This document shows, one piece after another, positions 1 through 6,562 of a stretch of DNA of 7,199 nt. The translations under genes were made by a program, and so were the position numbers. Positions within the stretch are counted from its first letter, which is position 1; each line of letters opens with the position of its first letter. Origin of the DNA: an uncultured Porphyromonadaceae bacterium (GTDB lineage: Bacteria > Bacteroidota > Bacteroidia > Bacteroidales > Muribaculaceae); assembly GCA_947178565.1 (NCBI GenBank), contig CAMWYV010000055.1, positions 1 through 7,199 on the forward strand, in the 5' to 3' direction. The notes below the pieces were generated by a model. That model saw only the letters and a list, made by a program, of their open reading frames with translations. It was not told the origin of the DNA and ran no database searches.

Positions 1-25
1 GTTATACGAATAGTATTAATACGTT

Positions 26-56
26 GCAAAAGTAAAAAGAATCTTTGAACCTGCAA
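26..56 (-). promoter_or_regulatory. Bacteroidales-type promoter reading out of the left edge
   Basis: On the minus strand TACTTTTGC (positions 34 to 26) matches the Bacteroidales -7 consensus TAnnTTTG followed by C. A TTG (56 to 54) lies 19 bp upstream, the spacing expected for the -33 element. This is the best promoter match in the window. It lies 19 bp downstream of the korC stop and points away from korC, so it should drive a minus-strand gene beyond the left edge. The perfect palindrome GTATTAATAC (13 to 22) would fall at or just after the predicted transcription start. The motif match is seen; promoter activity is inferred. Confidence 0.6.
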
Positions 57-75
57 CATCCACATCCTTTTTTTC

Positions 76-615
76 TTACAATTTCACTAAATCCATTCCT
101 TTAGTGATAGCCTGACGGTTGAGATCAAGAAGGTGATGATGTCGCGCCGGAAGAACCTTTTTCAATCCGGTCATCACACTTTCCAAGGGTACTACCGGTC
201 TGATTTTCAACAGCGCACCAAGCACAATCATATTGTAGGTCTTTGCATTATTCAAATCAAAGGTCGCTTCCATCGCATCAACCTTGTATATATTTATATC
301 GGTGCGTACAGGAGGACGATGAATACCGTATGAATCATAAATCAGTGTACCGCCGGGCTTAACCTTGCTTTCAAATTTGTCAAGGCTCTGCTGATTGAGA
401 ATCACCGCTGTGTCAAATGTGTCAAGCACCGGTGAGCTAATCAGCTTGTCGCTGAGAATAACAGTGACATTTGCAGTGCCTCCCCGCTGCTCCGGGCCAT
501 AAGAAGGCATCCAAGTGACCTCCAAATTATCAGTAAGTGCCGAGTAGGCAAGAATCTTACCCATCGACAGCACTCCCTGTCCACCAAATCCGGCTATGAT
601 TATCTCTTCTTTCAT
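76..615 (-). CDS. korC: 2-oxoacid:ferredoxin oxidoreductase, gamma subunit (KorC/VorC-like)
   Basis: This is the gamma subunit (179 aa, normal length) of a cytoplasmic four-subunit 2-oxoacid:ferredoxin oxidoreductase, which decarboxylates a 2-oxoacid to acyl-CoA while reducing ferredoxin. The protein is a single catalytic gamma-type domain (POR family). It opens with a glycine-rich GFGGQG at residues 9-14 and has the family segment [10 protein letters not shown] at 37-46; in the family this domain contributes to CoA binding and dimer contacts. The ATG at 615 shares its A with the TAA stop of korB (TAATG), which fixes the start and suggests translational coupling. It is the last gene of the cluster. 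No T-tailed hairpin follows; the next signal downstream is a new promoter at the window edge. The family assignment is firm. The substrate (2-oxoglutarate or branched-chain 2-oxoacid) cannot be read from this subunit. Confidence 0.93.
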   Translation of the reverse strand: MKEEIIIAGFGGQGVLSMGKILAYSALTDNLEVTWMPSYGPEQRGGTANVTVILSDKLISSPVLDTFDTAVILNQQSLDKFESKVKPGGTLIYDSYGIHRPPVRTDINIYKVDAMEATFDLNNAKTYNMIVLGALLKIRPVVPLESVMTGLKKVLPARHHHLLDLNRQAITKGMDLVKL

Positions 616-1382
616 TATTCTTCATTTTTAAGATCACCCGGAGGATATGCGGGGAACATATTTTCCACCATCCATTCATTGGCTTTAGCCGGGGACATTT
701 TCCAACCGCTATTGCAGGTGCTAACCACTTCTACCACCGATGTGCCTTTACCCGCGAGGCTGTTTTCAAATGCCTTACGGATCGCCAGCTTGGTTTTGCG
801 TACTGTGGCGGGAGTGTGAACGCTCTGTCTGGTAACATAGCAAGTGCCAGGAAGCTGCGCAAGCAATTCGGTAATTTTGAGTGGATAACCATTAAGGTCT
901 ATTCTTCTTCCGTATGGTGTTGTAGAGGTGGTCATTCCTTCAAGAGTTGTAGGAGCCATCTGTCCACCTGTCATGCCGTATATTCCGTTATTTATGAATA
1001 TGATGGTGATGTTTTCGCCTCTGTTCGCTGCATGGATAGTTTCAGCCGTACCAATTGCCGCGAGGTCACCATCGCCCTGATATGTAAAAACCAGCCGGTC
1101 GGGATTAAGGCGCCTGACAGCAGTTGCCACTGCGGGAGCTCTTCCGTGAGCCGCCTCTACCCAGTCAATATCAATGTAATTGTATGCAAAAACAGCACAT
1201 CCCACCGGTGCTATTCCTATGGTTTTGTGCTCTACTCCCATCTCTTCAATCACCTCTGCAACGAGGCGGTGAACAACTCCGTGGCTGCATCCCGGGCAGT
1301 AGTGCATATTATTGTCGTTCAAGAGTCTCGGCTTTCTGTAAACCAGATTCTCAGGACGTTTTATATATTCATTATTCTCCAT
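615..1382 (-). CDS. korB: 2-oxoacid:ferredoxin oxidoreductase, beta subunit (TPP-binding, KorB/VorA-like)
   Basis: This is the thiamine-pyrophosphate-binding beta subunit (255 aa), which carries the active-site cofactor of the oxidoreductase. The TPP/Mg motif is intact: GDGD at residues 103-106 and NNG at 131-133, with 25 residues between GDG and NN. Four cysteines are placed as in single-cluster beta subunits to hold the proximal [4Fe-4S] cluster: CPGC (C29, C32), C62 in PVGC, and C223 in STCNSGW. The segment [12 protein letters not shown] (135-146) is typical of the family. The start at 1382 lies 6 bp after the korA stop, with no Shine-Dalgarno sequence, as is usual in this phylum. The stop overlaps the korC start by one base. 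It forms the alpha-beta catalytic core with korA; electrons then pass to the korD ferredoxin subunit. Databases variously call this family KorB or VorA, and I cannot settle the substrate. Confidence 0.94.
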   Translation of the reverse strand: MENNEYIKRPENLVYRKPRLLNDNNMHYCPGCSHGVVHRLVAEVIEEMGVEHKTIGIAPVGCAVFAYNYIDIDWVEAAHGRAPAVATAVRRLNPDRLVFTYQGDGDLAAIGTAETIHAANRGENITIIFINNGIYGMTGGQMAPTTLEGMTTSTTPYGRRIDLNGYPLKITELLAQLPGTCYVTRQSVHTPATVRKTKLAIRKAFENSLAGKGTSVVEVVSTCNSGWKMSPAKANEWMVENMFPAYPPGDLKNEE

Positions 1383-1388
1383 CTGCTT

Positions 1389-2474
1389 TTATTTGGATTT
1401 GAGAAAGCGGTCTTCAAACGCATCAAGCACCTCCTGCGGATTGGGGACAATGCCTCCGAGACGTCCGAAATGATAAATCGGCACTCTGTCTTTGGCAGCC
1501 ATGCGGACATCTTCAATCATCTGCCCTGCATTAAGCTCAACAACGAGAATACCTTTTACCTTTTTACTCAACTCTGAGATAATCTCTTCGGGGAAAGGCC
1601 ACAGTGTAACAGGACGCACAAGACCAATCTTTAAGCCGCGCGCTCTTGCATCTTCGATAGCCTTGAGGCATATACGGGCAATAGAACCAAATGCAACCAT
1701 GAGATATTCCGCATCCTCAGTGTGATACTCCTTGTATCTCACCTCGTTGCGCCTGATCAAATCATAGGTCTGCTGATAGCGCCGGTTATTCTCCTCCATT
1801 TTATAGCTGTCCAGCTCAAGAGTGGTGAGAACATTGGGCTTTCTCCACCCGGGACGACCTGTCACAGCCCAGGGGCACTGCTCCGCAATCTCCTGCTCTG
1901 TTCTTCTCGGACGCGCTGGCGGAAGTACAACTTTCTCCATCATCTGCCCCACAATTCCGTCGGCAAGCATCATCACCGGAGTTCGGTATTTGAATGCAAG
2001 GTCAAAACCAAGTCCTACAAAATCCGCCATTTCCTGAACGGTTGCCGGGGCAAGGACAATGAAATGATAATCGCCATGTCCGCCTCCCTTCGTAGCCTGA
2101 AAATAATCAGCCTGCGATGGATGGATTGTTCCTAGACCGGGACCACCTCGCATTACATTGACAACGAGAGCCGGCAGCTCTCCGGCAGCTATGTATGAGA
2201 GCCCTTCCTGCATGAGGCTGACTCCGGGACTTGAAGATGATGTCATCACAGCTTTACCGGTGGATGCTCCGCCATACACCATATTAATAGCAGCGACCTC
2301 GCTCTCAGCCTGAAGCACAACCATGCCGGTGGTTTCCCACGGCATAAGTTCCTCAAGAGTTTCAAGCACCTCGCTCTGAGGAGTTATAGGATAACCGAAG
2401 TAACCATCCACTCCGTATCTCACGGCTGCGTGGGCGATCGCCTCATTTCCTTTCATCAGTCTAACTTCTTCCAT
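1389..2474 (-). CDS. korA: 2-oxoacid:ferredoxin oxidoreductase, alpha subunit (KorA/VorB-like)
   Basis: This is the alpha subunit (361 aa from the chosen start). It pairs with the TPP-bearing beta subunit and provides the pyrimidine-binding half of the active site. Visible signatures are GYPITPQSE at residues 27-35 (the family YPITP active-site motif), QAESEVAAINMVYGGA at 55-70, TSSSSPGVSLM at 78-88, and a C-terminal transketolase-like domain containing GLVRPVTLWPFP (284-295) and VVELNAGQM (311-319). The frame stays open to about 2573, but that extension lies inside korD in another frame. I chose ATG 2474 because MEEVRLMKGNEAIAHAA matches the usual N terminus; an ATG at 2498 is also in frame and would add eight residues. 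The 31-bp gap after korD contains a C6 run and no clear Shine-Dalgarno sequence. Databases often label this subunit VorB (branched-chain type) in Bacteroides relatives, and it is close enough to KorA that the substrate stays open. Confidence 0.94.
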   Translation of the reverse strand: MEEVRLMKGNEAIAHAAVRYGVDGYFGYPITPQSEVLETLEELMPWETTGMVVLQAESEVAAINMVYGGASTGKAVMTSSSSPGVSLMQEGLSYIAAGELPALVVNVMRGGPGLGTIHPSQADYFQATKGGGHGDYHFIVLAPATVQEMADFVGLGFDLAFKYRTPVMMLADGIVGQMMEKVVLPPARPRRTEQEIAEQCPWAVTGRPGWRKPNVLTTLELDSYKMEENNRRYQQTYDLIRRNEVRYKEYHTEDAEYLMVAFGSIARICLKAIEDARARGLKIGLVRPVTLWPFPEEIISELSKKVKGILVVELNAGQMIEDVRMAAKDRVPIYHFGRLGGIVPNPQEVLDAFEDRFLKSK

Positions 2475-2505
2475 TTTCTTTCTGGGGGGAAATACCATAG
2501 AACTT

Positions 2506-2739
2506 CTACCTTTCAGGCATAATGCGATAGACTGCAATGCAGCCATCAGGACACACGGCGGCACAAGCGGCACACCCTATACAAGCCTGTGGATTGGAAG
2601 CAAACGCAAAATGATAGCCACGGTTATTTACCTCTTTGGGCTGGAGAGAAAGAACCTGTACGGGACACGCGACCACGCATAGGTCGCATCCCTTGCATCG
2701 CTCAGAGTTAATCTCAACAGCTCCTTTAGCTTTAGCCAT
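2506..2739 (-). CDS. korD: 2-oxoacid:ferredoxin oxidoreductase, 2x[4Fe-4S] ferredoxin subunit (KorD/VorD-like)
   Basis: This small electron-transfer subunit (77 aa) carries two [4Fe-4S] clusters that relay electrons from the alpha-beta core to soluble ferredoxin. It has two complete CxxCxxCxxxCP motifs: C15, C18, C21, C25 (CKGCDLCVVACP) and C53, C56, C59, C63 (CIGCAACAAVCP), plus an extra C67. The start at ATG 2739 gives the usual MAKxKG N terminus. The frame runs open upstream to a TTG at 2808, but that stretch includes the A10 tract and the likely promoter, so it is not coding. It is the first gene of a D-A-B-C operon, with a candidate promoter about 40 bp upstream of its start. The C terminus runs a few residues (IMPER) past the YR where I would expect close homologues to end; this is minor and from memory. 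Confidence 0.92.
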   Translation of the reverse strand: MAKAKGAVEINSERCKGCDLCVVACPVQVLSLQPKEVNNRGYHFAFASNPQACIGCAACAAVCPDGCIAVYRIMPER

Positions 2740-2779
2740 ATCGGTTTTACCGTTTAAATTATTCGTTTTATTCAGTAAT

Positions 2780-2808
2780 GCAAAATTACTTTTTTTTTTA
2801 GAGAACAA
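2780..2808 (-). promoter_or_regulatory. Candidate kor operon promoter with A10 tract in the spacer
   Basis: On the minus strand TAATTTTGC (2788 to 2780) is a full match to the Bacteroidales -7 consensus TAnnTTTG plus C. A TTG (2808 to 2806) lies 17 bp upstream, about 2 bp short of the 19-bp spacing seen at the left-edge promoter. Ten consecutive A residues (2799 to 2790) occupy most of the spacer. Transcription would start near 2773-2775, giving a leader of roughly 35 nt before the korD ATG at 2739. The motif is seen; its use as a promoter is inferred. Confidence 0.5.
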
Positions 2809-2835
2809 TGTTATTTAACACATAGTTAACCTATG
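2809..2835. promoter_or_regulatory. Dyad-rich, operator-like block upstream of the kor promoter
   Basis: Three overlapping inverted repeats fill 27 bp just upstream of the putative -33 element. They are TGTTA-TT-TAACA (2809-2820), TTAAC-ACATA-GTTAA (2815-2829) and CATAG-TTAAC-CTATG (2821-2835), all with perfect arms of 5 bp. The placement suits a transcription-factor site controlling korDABC. The pattern recalls TGTTAA-type redox regulator sites, but it lacks the 4-bp-spaced 18-mer of Rex, so I assign no regulator. The AT-rich composition makes chance dyads fairly likely. Confidence 0.3.
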
Positions 2836-2866
2836 GCACACTAAATGGTAAAATGTGCTATTATTC

Positions 2867-4177
2867 TCACGGGCGCAGTTGAGTAACCCTAACTTTCTTA
2901 TTTTTAAGCTTCTGCCCTTCCACATCCTTAACTATAGCTCTGATTTTACCGGCGGGAACTGCCGCGATTGCCTCATGATCCCACACGTTTATCTTGCCTA
3001 TTTCAACAGAATCGAGTGCTGCGTTAGCGATAAGAAAACCTACAATATCACCTTTTGATACCTTTTCTTTACGCCCAACATTAAAGTGAAGCGTCGCTAT
3101 GTCTGAATTTAGGTCGCATTTTTCAACCGCAGGCGGAAAATAATCCCTATCCCACTCTACATAGTCAGGAATTGAGTCTGCTTCTGAAGTAATTACATAC
3201 ACAGTGCCATCCGCGCCATTTCGCGCCGTTCTACCGTTACGGTGAACCCAGTTTTCAGCGGTGGGAGGAAGATGATAGTGTATCACAGCGTCCACACCCT
3301 CTATATCAAGACCACGCGCAGCAAGATCAGTAGCGACAATTATATCGACAGTGCCGTTTTCAAATAGATTCACCGCCATCTGCCGATCGTGCTGCTCCAA
3401 TCCTCCATGATATAGCACTGCGGGAATATGGGATTTCTTCAAATAGTTATACAGACGCTCGGCGCTTTCTCGATGATTAACAAAAGTCATTATTTTTTTC
3501 TGAGGAATAGCGCAAAGGAGGTCAACAAGCGTCTGCGCCTTATCTGCCGCGGGACTCTCGACATGAACTTTCTGAAGATTCAGCGAAGTACCCTTGCTGT
3601 AGTCAATCTCTTGCCAACCGACCTGGGTCAGATAGTCAGGCAACTGCGAGGCTATAGTCGCGGAAGTGAGTACGATCTGCTTCAGTGAGGGCATTTTCCG
3701 CACTATTTTTTTCATATCCGCTTCAAAACCGAGCTCCACGCATTTATCATATTCATCCAACACCAATGATTTGGTATCAGAAAGAGAGATTGTGCCACGA
3801 TTCAGATGATCAAGGAGTCTGCCGGGTGTTGCGACAACAATATCCGGTAACGGTGAAAGAGAATTTTTTTCATCTTCCATCTTGTGACCGCCATACAGAG
3901 CCACTACCTTATAACCGACAGCAGCACCTTTGACAACCGAGTTTATCTGAAGCGCCAGTTCTCGTGAAGGGGCTATTATCAAGGCTTGAACTCCCTTTCC
4001 CGGCGCAGCAATATGCTTCAGGAGATTTATCACGAAAGCTATTGTCTTGCCTGAGCCGGTCGGTGCTGCAAGACGTATCTTTGAAGAATCCGATGCCGCA
4101 AGTTCAATCTGCATCGGCTTGAGAGCGGTAATGCCGAGTCGAGCCGAGATATTCGATAGTATTTCTTGTTCATTCAT
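2867..4177 (-). CDS. DEAD-box ATP-dependent RNA helicase, DbpA-like
   Basis: This is a cytoplasmic ATP-dependent RNA helicase (436 aa). Helicase motifs run in order: Q-motif region around PMQIEL (21-26), motif I APTGSGKT (38-45), Ia PSRELALQ (70-77), Ib TPGR (117-120), II DEYD (141-144, variant of DEAD), III TSAT (171-174), the NHRES region (234-238), V DLAARGLDI (284-292) and VI HRNGRTAR (312-319, variant of HRIGRTGR). Residues about 365-434, from GRKEKVSKGDIVGFL onward, resemble the DbpA C-terminal RNA-binding domain, which in E. coli DbpA recognises hairpin 92 of 23S rRNA during 50S assembly. The same role here is inferred. I chose ATG 4177, 13 bp after the upstream glycosyltransferase stop. 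An in-frame ATG at 4225 would add 16 residues and overlap that gene. It is probably co-transcribed with mtaB and the glycosyltransferase. A direct dbpA name is plausible but not certain. Confidence 0.9.
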   Translation of the reverse strand: MNEQEILSNISARLGITALKPMQIELAASDSSKIRLAAPTGSGKTIAFVINLLKHIAAPGKGVQALIIAPSRELALQINSVVKGAAVGYKVVALYGGHKMEDEKNSLSPLPDIVVATPGRLLDHLNRGTISLSDTKSLVLDEYDKCVELGFEADMKKIVRKMPSLKQIVLTSATIASQLPDYLTQVGWQEIDYSKGTSLNLQKVHVESPAADKAQTLVDLLCAIPQKKIMTFVNHRESAERLYNYLKKSHIPAVLYHGGLEQHDRQMAVNLFENGTVDIIVATDLAARGLDIEGVDAVIHYHLPPTAENWVHRNGRTARNGADGTVYVITSEADSIPDYVEWDRDYFPPAVEKCDLNSDIATLHFNVGRKEKVSKGDIVGFLIANAALDSVEIGKINVWDHEAIAAVPAGKIRAIVKDVEGQKLKNKKVRVTQLRP

Positions 4178-4190
4178 ACCAATATAAACG

Positions 4191-5192
4191 TCAAAGTCGG
4201 TTAAAGTTTTTCTTACGCTTGACAAAATATTGCCACAGAATGCTGATGGGTTTATTAGGTGACATTTTCAGAATATCCTCCTGCGGGTGGTTATTATAGA
4301 ATTTGCGCATTTTTGCAAAATCCCTGTGAGCTCCGATTATTGCGGATGCATTTTTGAAATCAAGTGCGAGCAAAAATCTCAACCAGGCGACTGTATCAAG
4401 CAAACGACGCACAAAGAGCCTTGAACGGCGCACACTGTCCGGCGAATTTTTATGAAGCATCAGCAGATTATTTCGGAAATTAAGATAGGTTTTCTTTGGA
4501 TTTTCCGCCGGCAGACTTCCACCACCGAGGTGATATACCTGCGACTGAGGCACTACCGCTATATCATATCCGAGCAATTTGATGCGCCAGCAGAGATCGA
4601 TTTCCTCCATGTGGGCAAAAAACTCTTTGTCGAGTCCTCCAGCCCTTTTGTATATTTCGGTACGAACCATCAGCGCAGCTCCACTTGCCCAAAATACATT
4701 TATCGGCGAGTCATACTGCCCAGCGTCACGCTCTACCGTGTCAAAGATTCGTCCACGACAATACGGATAGCCATGACGGTCAAGAAAACCGCCGCAAGCA
4801 CCCGCATACTCAAATTTATCCGGATTATCCGCCGACAGAATTTTGGGTTGAGCCGCCCCGACCTCCGGATGCGCCTCCATGTAATCAAGCAGCGGAGTCA
4901 CCCAATCATTTTTTACCTCAACATCAGAGTTGAGCAGCACGCAATACGGTGTATCGACAAGATTGATCGCTTTATTATATCCTTCGGCAAATCCATAATT
5001 TTTTTCAAACGCAATAATGCGTATCTGAGGATACTCCTTGTTTATATATGCTATCGAGCCATCCGCACTTCCATTATCGGCAACCACTAACTGTGCCGAT
5101 TCCGGGAGAAATCTCACAACAGAAGGGAGAAATCTTTTCAGCAACTTCTCTCCATTCCAATTCAATATAATTACAGAAACCTTAGTATTCAT
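4191..5192 (-). CDS. Glycosyltransferase family 2 (WbbL-like, inverting GT-A)
   Basis: The protein (333 aa) has a GT-A fold domain: VSVIILNWNG at residues 5-14 opens it, VVADNGSADGS (36-46) binds the nucleotide sugar, and NSDVEV (88-93) gives the metal-binding DxD-like site. GGLDKEFFAHMEEIDLCWR (185-203) holds the acidic catalytic-base region of this family. A hydrophobic, amphipathic stretch near 262-288 may associate with the inner face of the cytoplasmic membrane; there is no signal peptide. Family members of this type transfer sugars such as rhamnose to lipid-linked glycans or polysaccharides, but donor and acceptor cannot be told from the sequence. Its ATG overlaps the mtaB stop (ATGA, 5192 to 5189), implying translational coupling, and AAGGA lies 11 bases before the start. 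No other glycan gene is in the window, so it looks like a stand-alone transferase. Confidence 0.9.
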   Translation of the reverse strand: MNTKVSVIILNWNGEKLLKRFLPSVVRFLPESAQLVVADNGSADGSIAYINKEYPQIRIIAFEKNYGFAEGYNKAINLVDTPYCVLLNSDVEVKNDWVTPLLDYMEAHPEVGAAQPKILSADNPDKFEYAGACGGFLDRHGYPYCRGRIFDTVERDAGQYDSPINVFWASGAALMVRTEIYKRAGGLDKEFFAHMEEIDLCWRIKLLGYDIAVVPQSQVYHLGGGSLPAENPKKTYLNFRNNLLMLHKNSPDSVRRSRLFVRRLLDTVAWLRFLLALDFKNASAIIGAHRDFAKMRKFYNNHPQEDILKMSPNKPISILWQYFVKRKKNFNRL

Positions 5193-6505
5193 GATATTAT
5201 CTTTCCTTCAACTTCCTCATCTGAATAATCACCGATGCGAACATTCACTATAGTATTTGCCAAAGTGGAATCAGCAGATAATTTCACTTTAAGGTAATTA
5301 TCAGTAAAACCCCACATGAAACCGTGCTTGCTCGAATGCTCCACAAGTACCTTACGAACAGTTCCATTATATTTTGATGCAAATTCAGCGAGTTTCCGGT
5401 CGGAAACTTCAAGCATTTTTCTGACACGCTCATGCTTATCCTGCTGCGAAACGACATGAGGAATCTCAAGCGCGCGAGTGCCCGGACGCTCGGAGTACGG
5501 AAAAACATGAAGGCGAGTGATAGGGAGACTGCTGACAAAATCAAGAGAATTGATGAAACGCTCCTCGGTTTCGCCACGGGCGCCGACAATTAAATCCACG
5601 CCTATAAAAGCATCCGGCAACACTTCCTTTATTTTCTCAATACGATGACGGAAAAGCGCGGTATCATAATGGCGACGCATGAGTTTGAGCACCTCATCAT
5701 CACCACATTGGAGAGGGATATGAAAATGGGGCATAAACGCGCGTGATGAAGCTACCCATTCTATAATTTCATCCGTAAGCAGATTCGGCTCTATCGAGGA
5801 TATACGGTAACGGTCAATCCCCTCCACTTTATCAAGTTCTTTTATAAGATCAAAAAAACTCTCGTCGGAACCCTTGCCGAAATCACCGATATTAACACCT
5901 GTAATCACAATTTCCTTAGCGCCTGCATCGGCTGCCTCTTTTGCTTTTTCAACCACACTCATTACAGAACCGGAACGGCTTCTGCCACGAGCCATCGGTA
6001 TTGTGCAATATGAACAGAAATAATCGCAACCGTCCTGCACTTTCAGAAACCAACGGGTCCGGTCACCACGTGAACATGAGGGGTTAAACTCACGAATATC
6101 TTTGGCGGGAGTCAGCATCATCATACGGGCGCGCTCATTCAGCCACTGCTCAACATAACCGGCAAGTTTGAGCTTACGATCAATTCCCGCAACAATCTCT
6201 ACCCCGGGAAGCGCAGCAACCTCATCCGGCTTCAGCTGGGCATAACAACCCGTAACCACAATTGCGGCATCTTTCCATTTACGCGAAAAAGCCCGTATTG
6301 TCTGACGGCACTTCTTGTCTGCAAGCTCGGTGACAGAACAGGTATTGACAATCACAATATCCGGAACTTCACCTGACTTCACACGACCTATCCCCTTCTC
6401 CTCAAGCATGGACGCAATGGTTGAGGTTTCAGCAAAATTCAACTTACAGCCGAATGTATGATAAAAAGCCTTCAAAGGCTCGGGATTGCAATAGTTATTA
6501 TGCAT
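5189..6505 (-). CDS. mtaB: tRNA (t6A37) methylthiotransferase MtaB
   Basis: This radical-SAM enzyme (438 aa) converts N6-threonylcarbamoyladenosine at position 37 of ANN-decoding tRNAs to its 2-methylthio form (ms2t6A), which stabilises codon pairing. The N-terminal methylthiotransferase domain has its three cluster cysteines: C20 (HTFGCKLNFAE), C56 (VNTCSVT) and C87 (TGCYAQ). The radical-SAM motif is CDYFCSYC (C160, C164, C167). A TRAM RNA-binding domain fills about 380-438. GCKLNF near the N terminus and the overall length favour MtaB over MiaB or RimO. The start at 6505 is the only sensible ATG, since the next Met lies beyond the essential C20. A small variant is LQCGDD at 266-271, where relatives usually have LQSGxD. 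It overlaps the next gene by 4 bp, and an RNA hairpin ends exactly at its start codon. Confidence 0.95.
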   Translation of the reverse strand: MHNNYCNPEPLKAFYHTFGCKLNFAETSTIASMLEEKGIGRVKSGEVPDIVIVNTCSVTELADKKCRQTIRAFSRKWKDAAIVVTGCYAQLKPDEVAALPGVEIVAGIDRKLKLAGYVEQWLNERARMMMLTPAKDIREFNPSCSRGDRTRWFLKVQDGCDYFCSYCTIPMARGRSRSGSVMSVVEKAKEAADAGAKEIVITGVNIGDFGKGSDESFFDLIKELDKVEGIDRYRISSIEPNLLTDEIIEWVASSRAFMPHFHIPLQCGDDEVLKLMRRHYDTALFRHRIEKIKEVLPDAFIGVDLIVGARGETEERFINSLDFVSSLPITRLHVFPYSERPGTRALEIPHVVSQQDKHERVRKMLEVSDRKLAEFASKYNGTVRKVLVEHSSKHGFMWGFTDNYLKVKLSADSTLANTIVNVRIGDYSDEEVEGKIIS

Positions 6506-6542
6506 AATGAGTGCAAATTTAATTAAAAATCCGCACTCATTA
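6505..6542 (-). promoter_or_regulatory. Long RNA hairpin ending on the mtaB start codon
   Basis: The arms TAATGAGTGC (6542 to 6533) and GCACTCATTA (6514 to 6505) are perfectly complementary over 10 bp on the minus strand. In the minus-strand RNA the stem can continue through two G-U wobbles and four A-U pairs to a 6-nt loop, UUAAUU, giving about 16 pairs. The wobbles work only in the RNA sense of the genes (they would be C-A mismatches on the other strand), which favours an RNA role. The final A of the stem is the A of the mtaB ATG. No U tract follows, so a classical terminator for the lipoprotein gene is unlikely. Occlusion of mtaB initiation or transcript end-protection is possible. Confidence 0.55.
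6513..6521 (-). promoter_or_regulatory. Possible -7 element just upstream of mtaB
   Basis: TAAATTTGC (6521 to 6513, minus strand) fits the Bacteroidales -7 consensus TAnnTTTG plus C. No convincing TTTG or TTG lies 19-21 bp upstream. If used, transcription would start within a few bases of the mtaB ATG at 6505, giving a nearly leaderless mRNA. The element also lies in the loop and inner stem of the hairpin, so the match may be a by-product of the AT-rich loop. Confidence 0.25.
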
Positions 6543-6562
6543 ATATTATTCTTTGACAGAGG

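Noticed and set aside
816..1577. Plus-strand 253-codon open frame
   Set aside because: It lies antisense to korB and the end of korA, which have intact family motifs. Its product has no recognisable domain and a composition typical of an antisense shadow.
2475..2573. N-terminal extension of korA
   Set aside because: Most of it lies inside korD in another frame, and the residues before MEEVRLMKGN do not look like the family.
2740..2808. N-terminal extension of korD from a TTG
   Set aside because: It would translate the A10 tract and the promoter elements; the family N terminus begins at ATG 2739.
2809..2835. Rex (redox regulator) binding site
   Set aside because: The TGTTA/TAACA arms are separated by 2 bp, not by the spacing of the known 18-bp Rex site, so no regulator is assigned.
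2833..2861. Possible terminator hairpin after the helicase gene
   Set aside because: ATAGCACA and TGTGCCAT pair with an internal A-C mismatch, the 13-nt loop is large and no U tract follows. It is too weak to call.
4452..5090. Plus-strand 212-codon open frame
   Set aside because: It is antisense to the glycosyltransferase, whose catalytic motifs are intact, and its product shows no domain.
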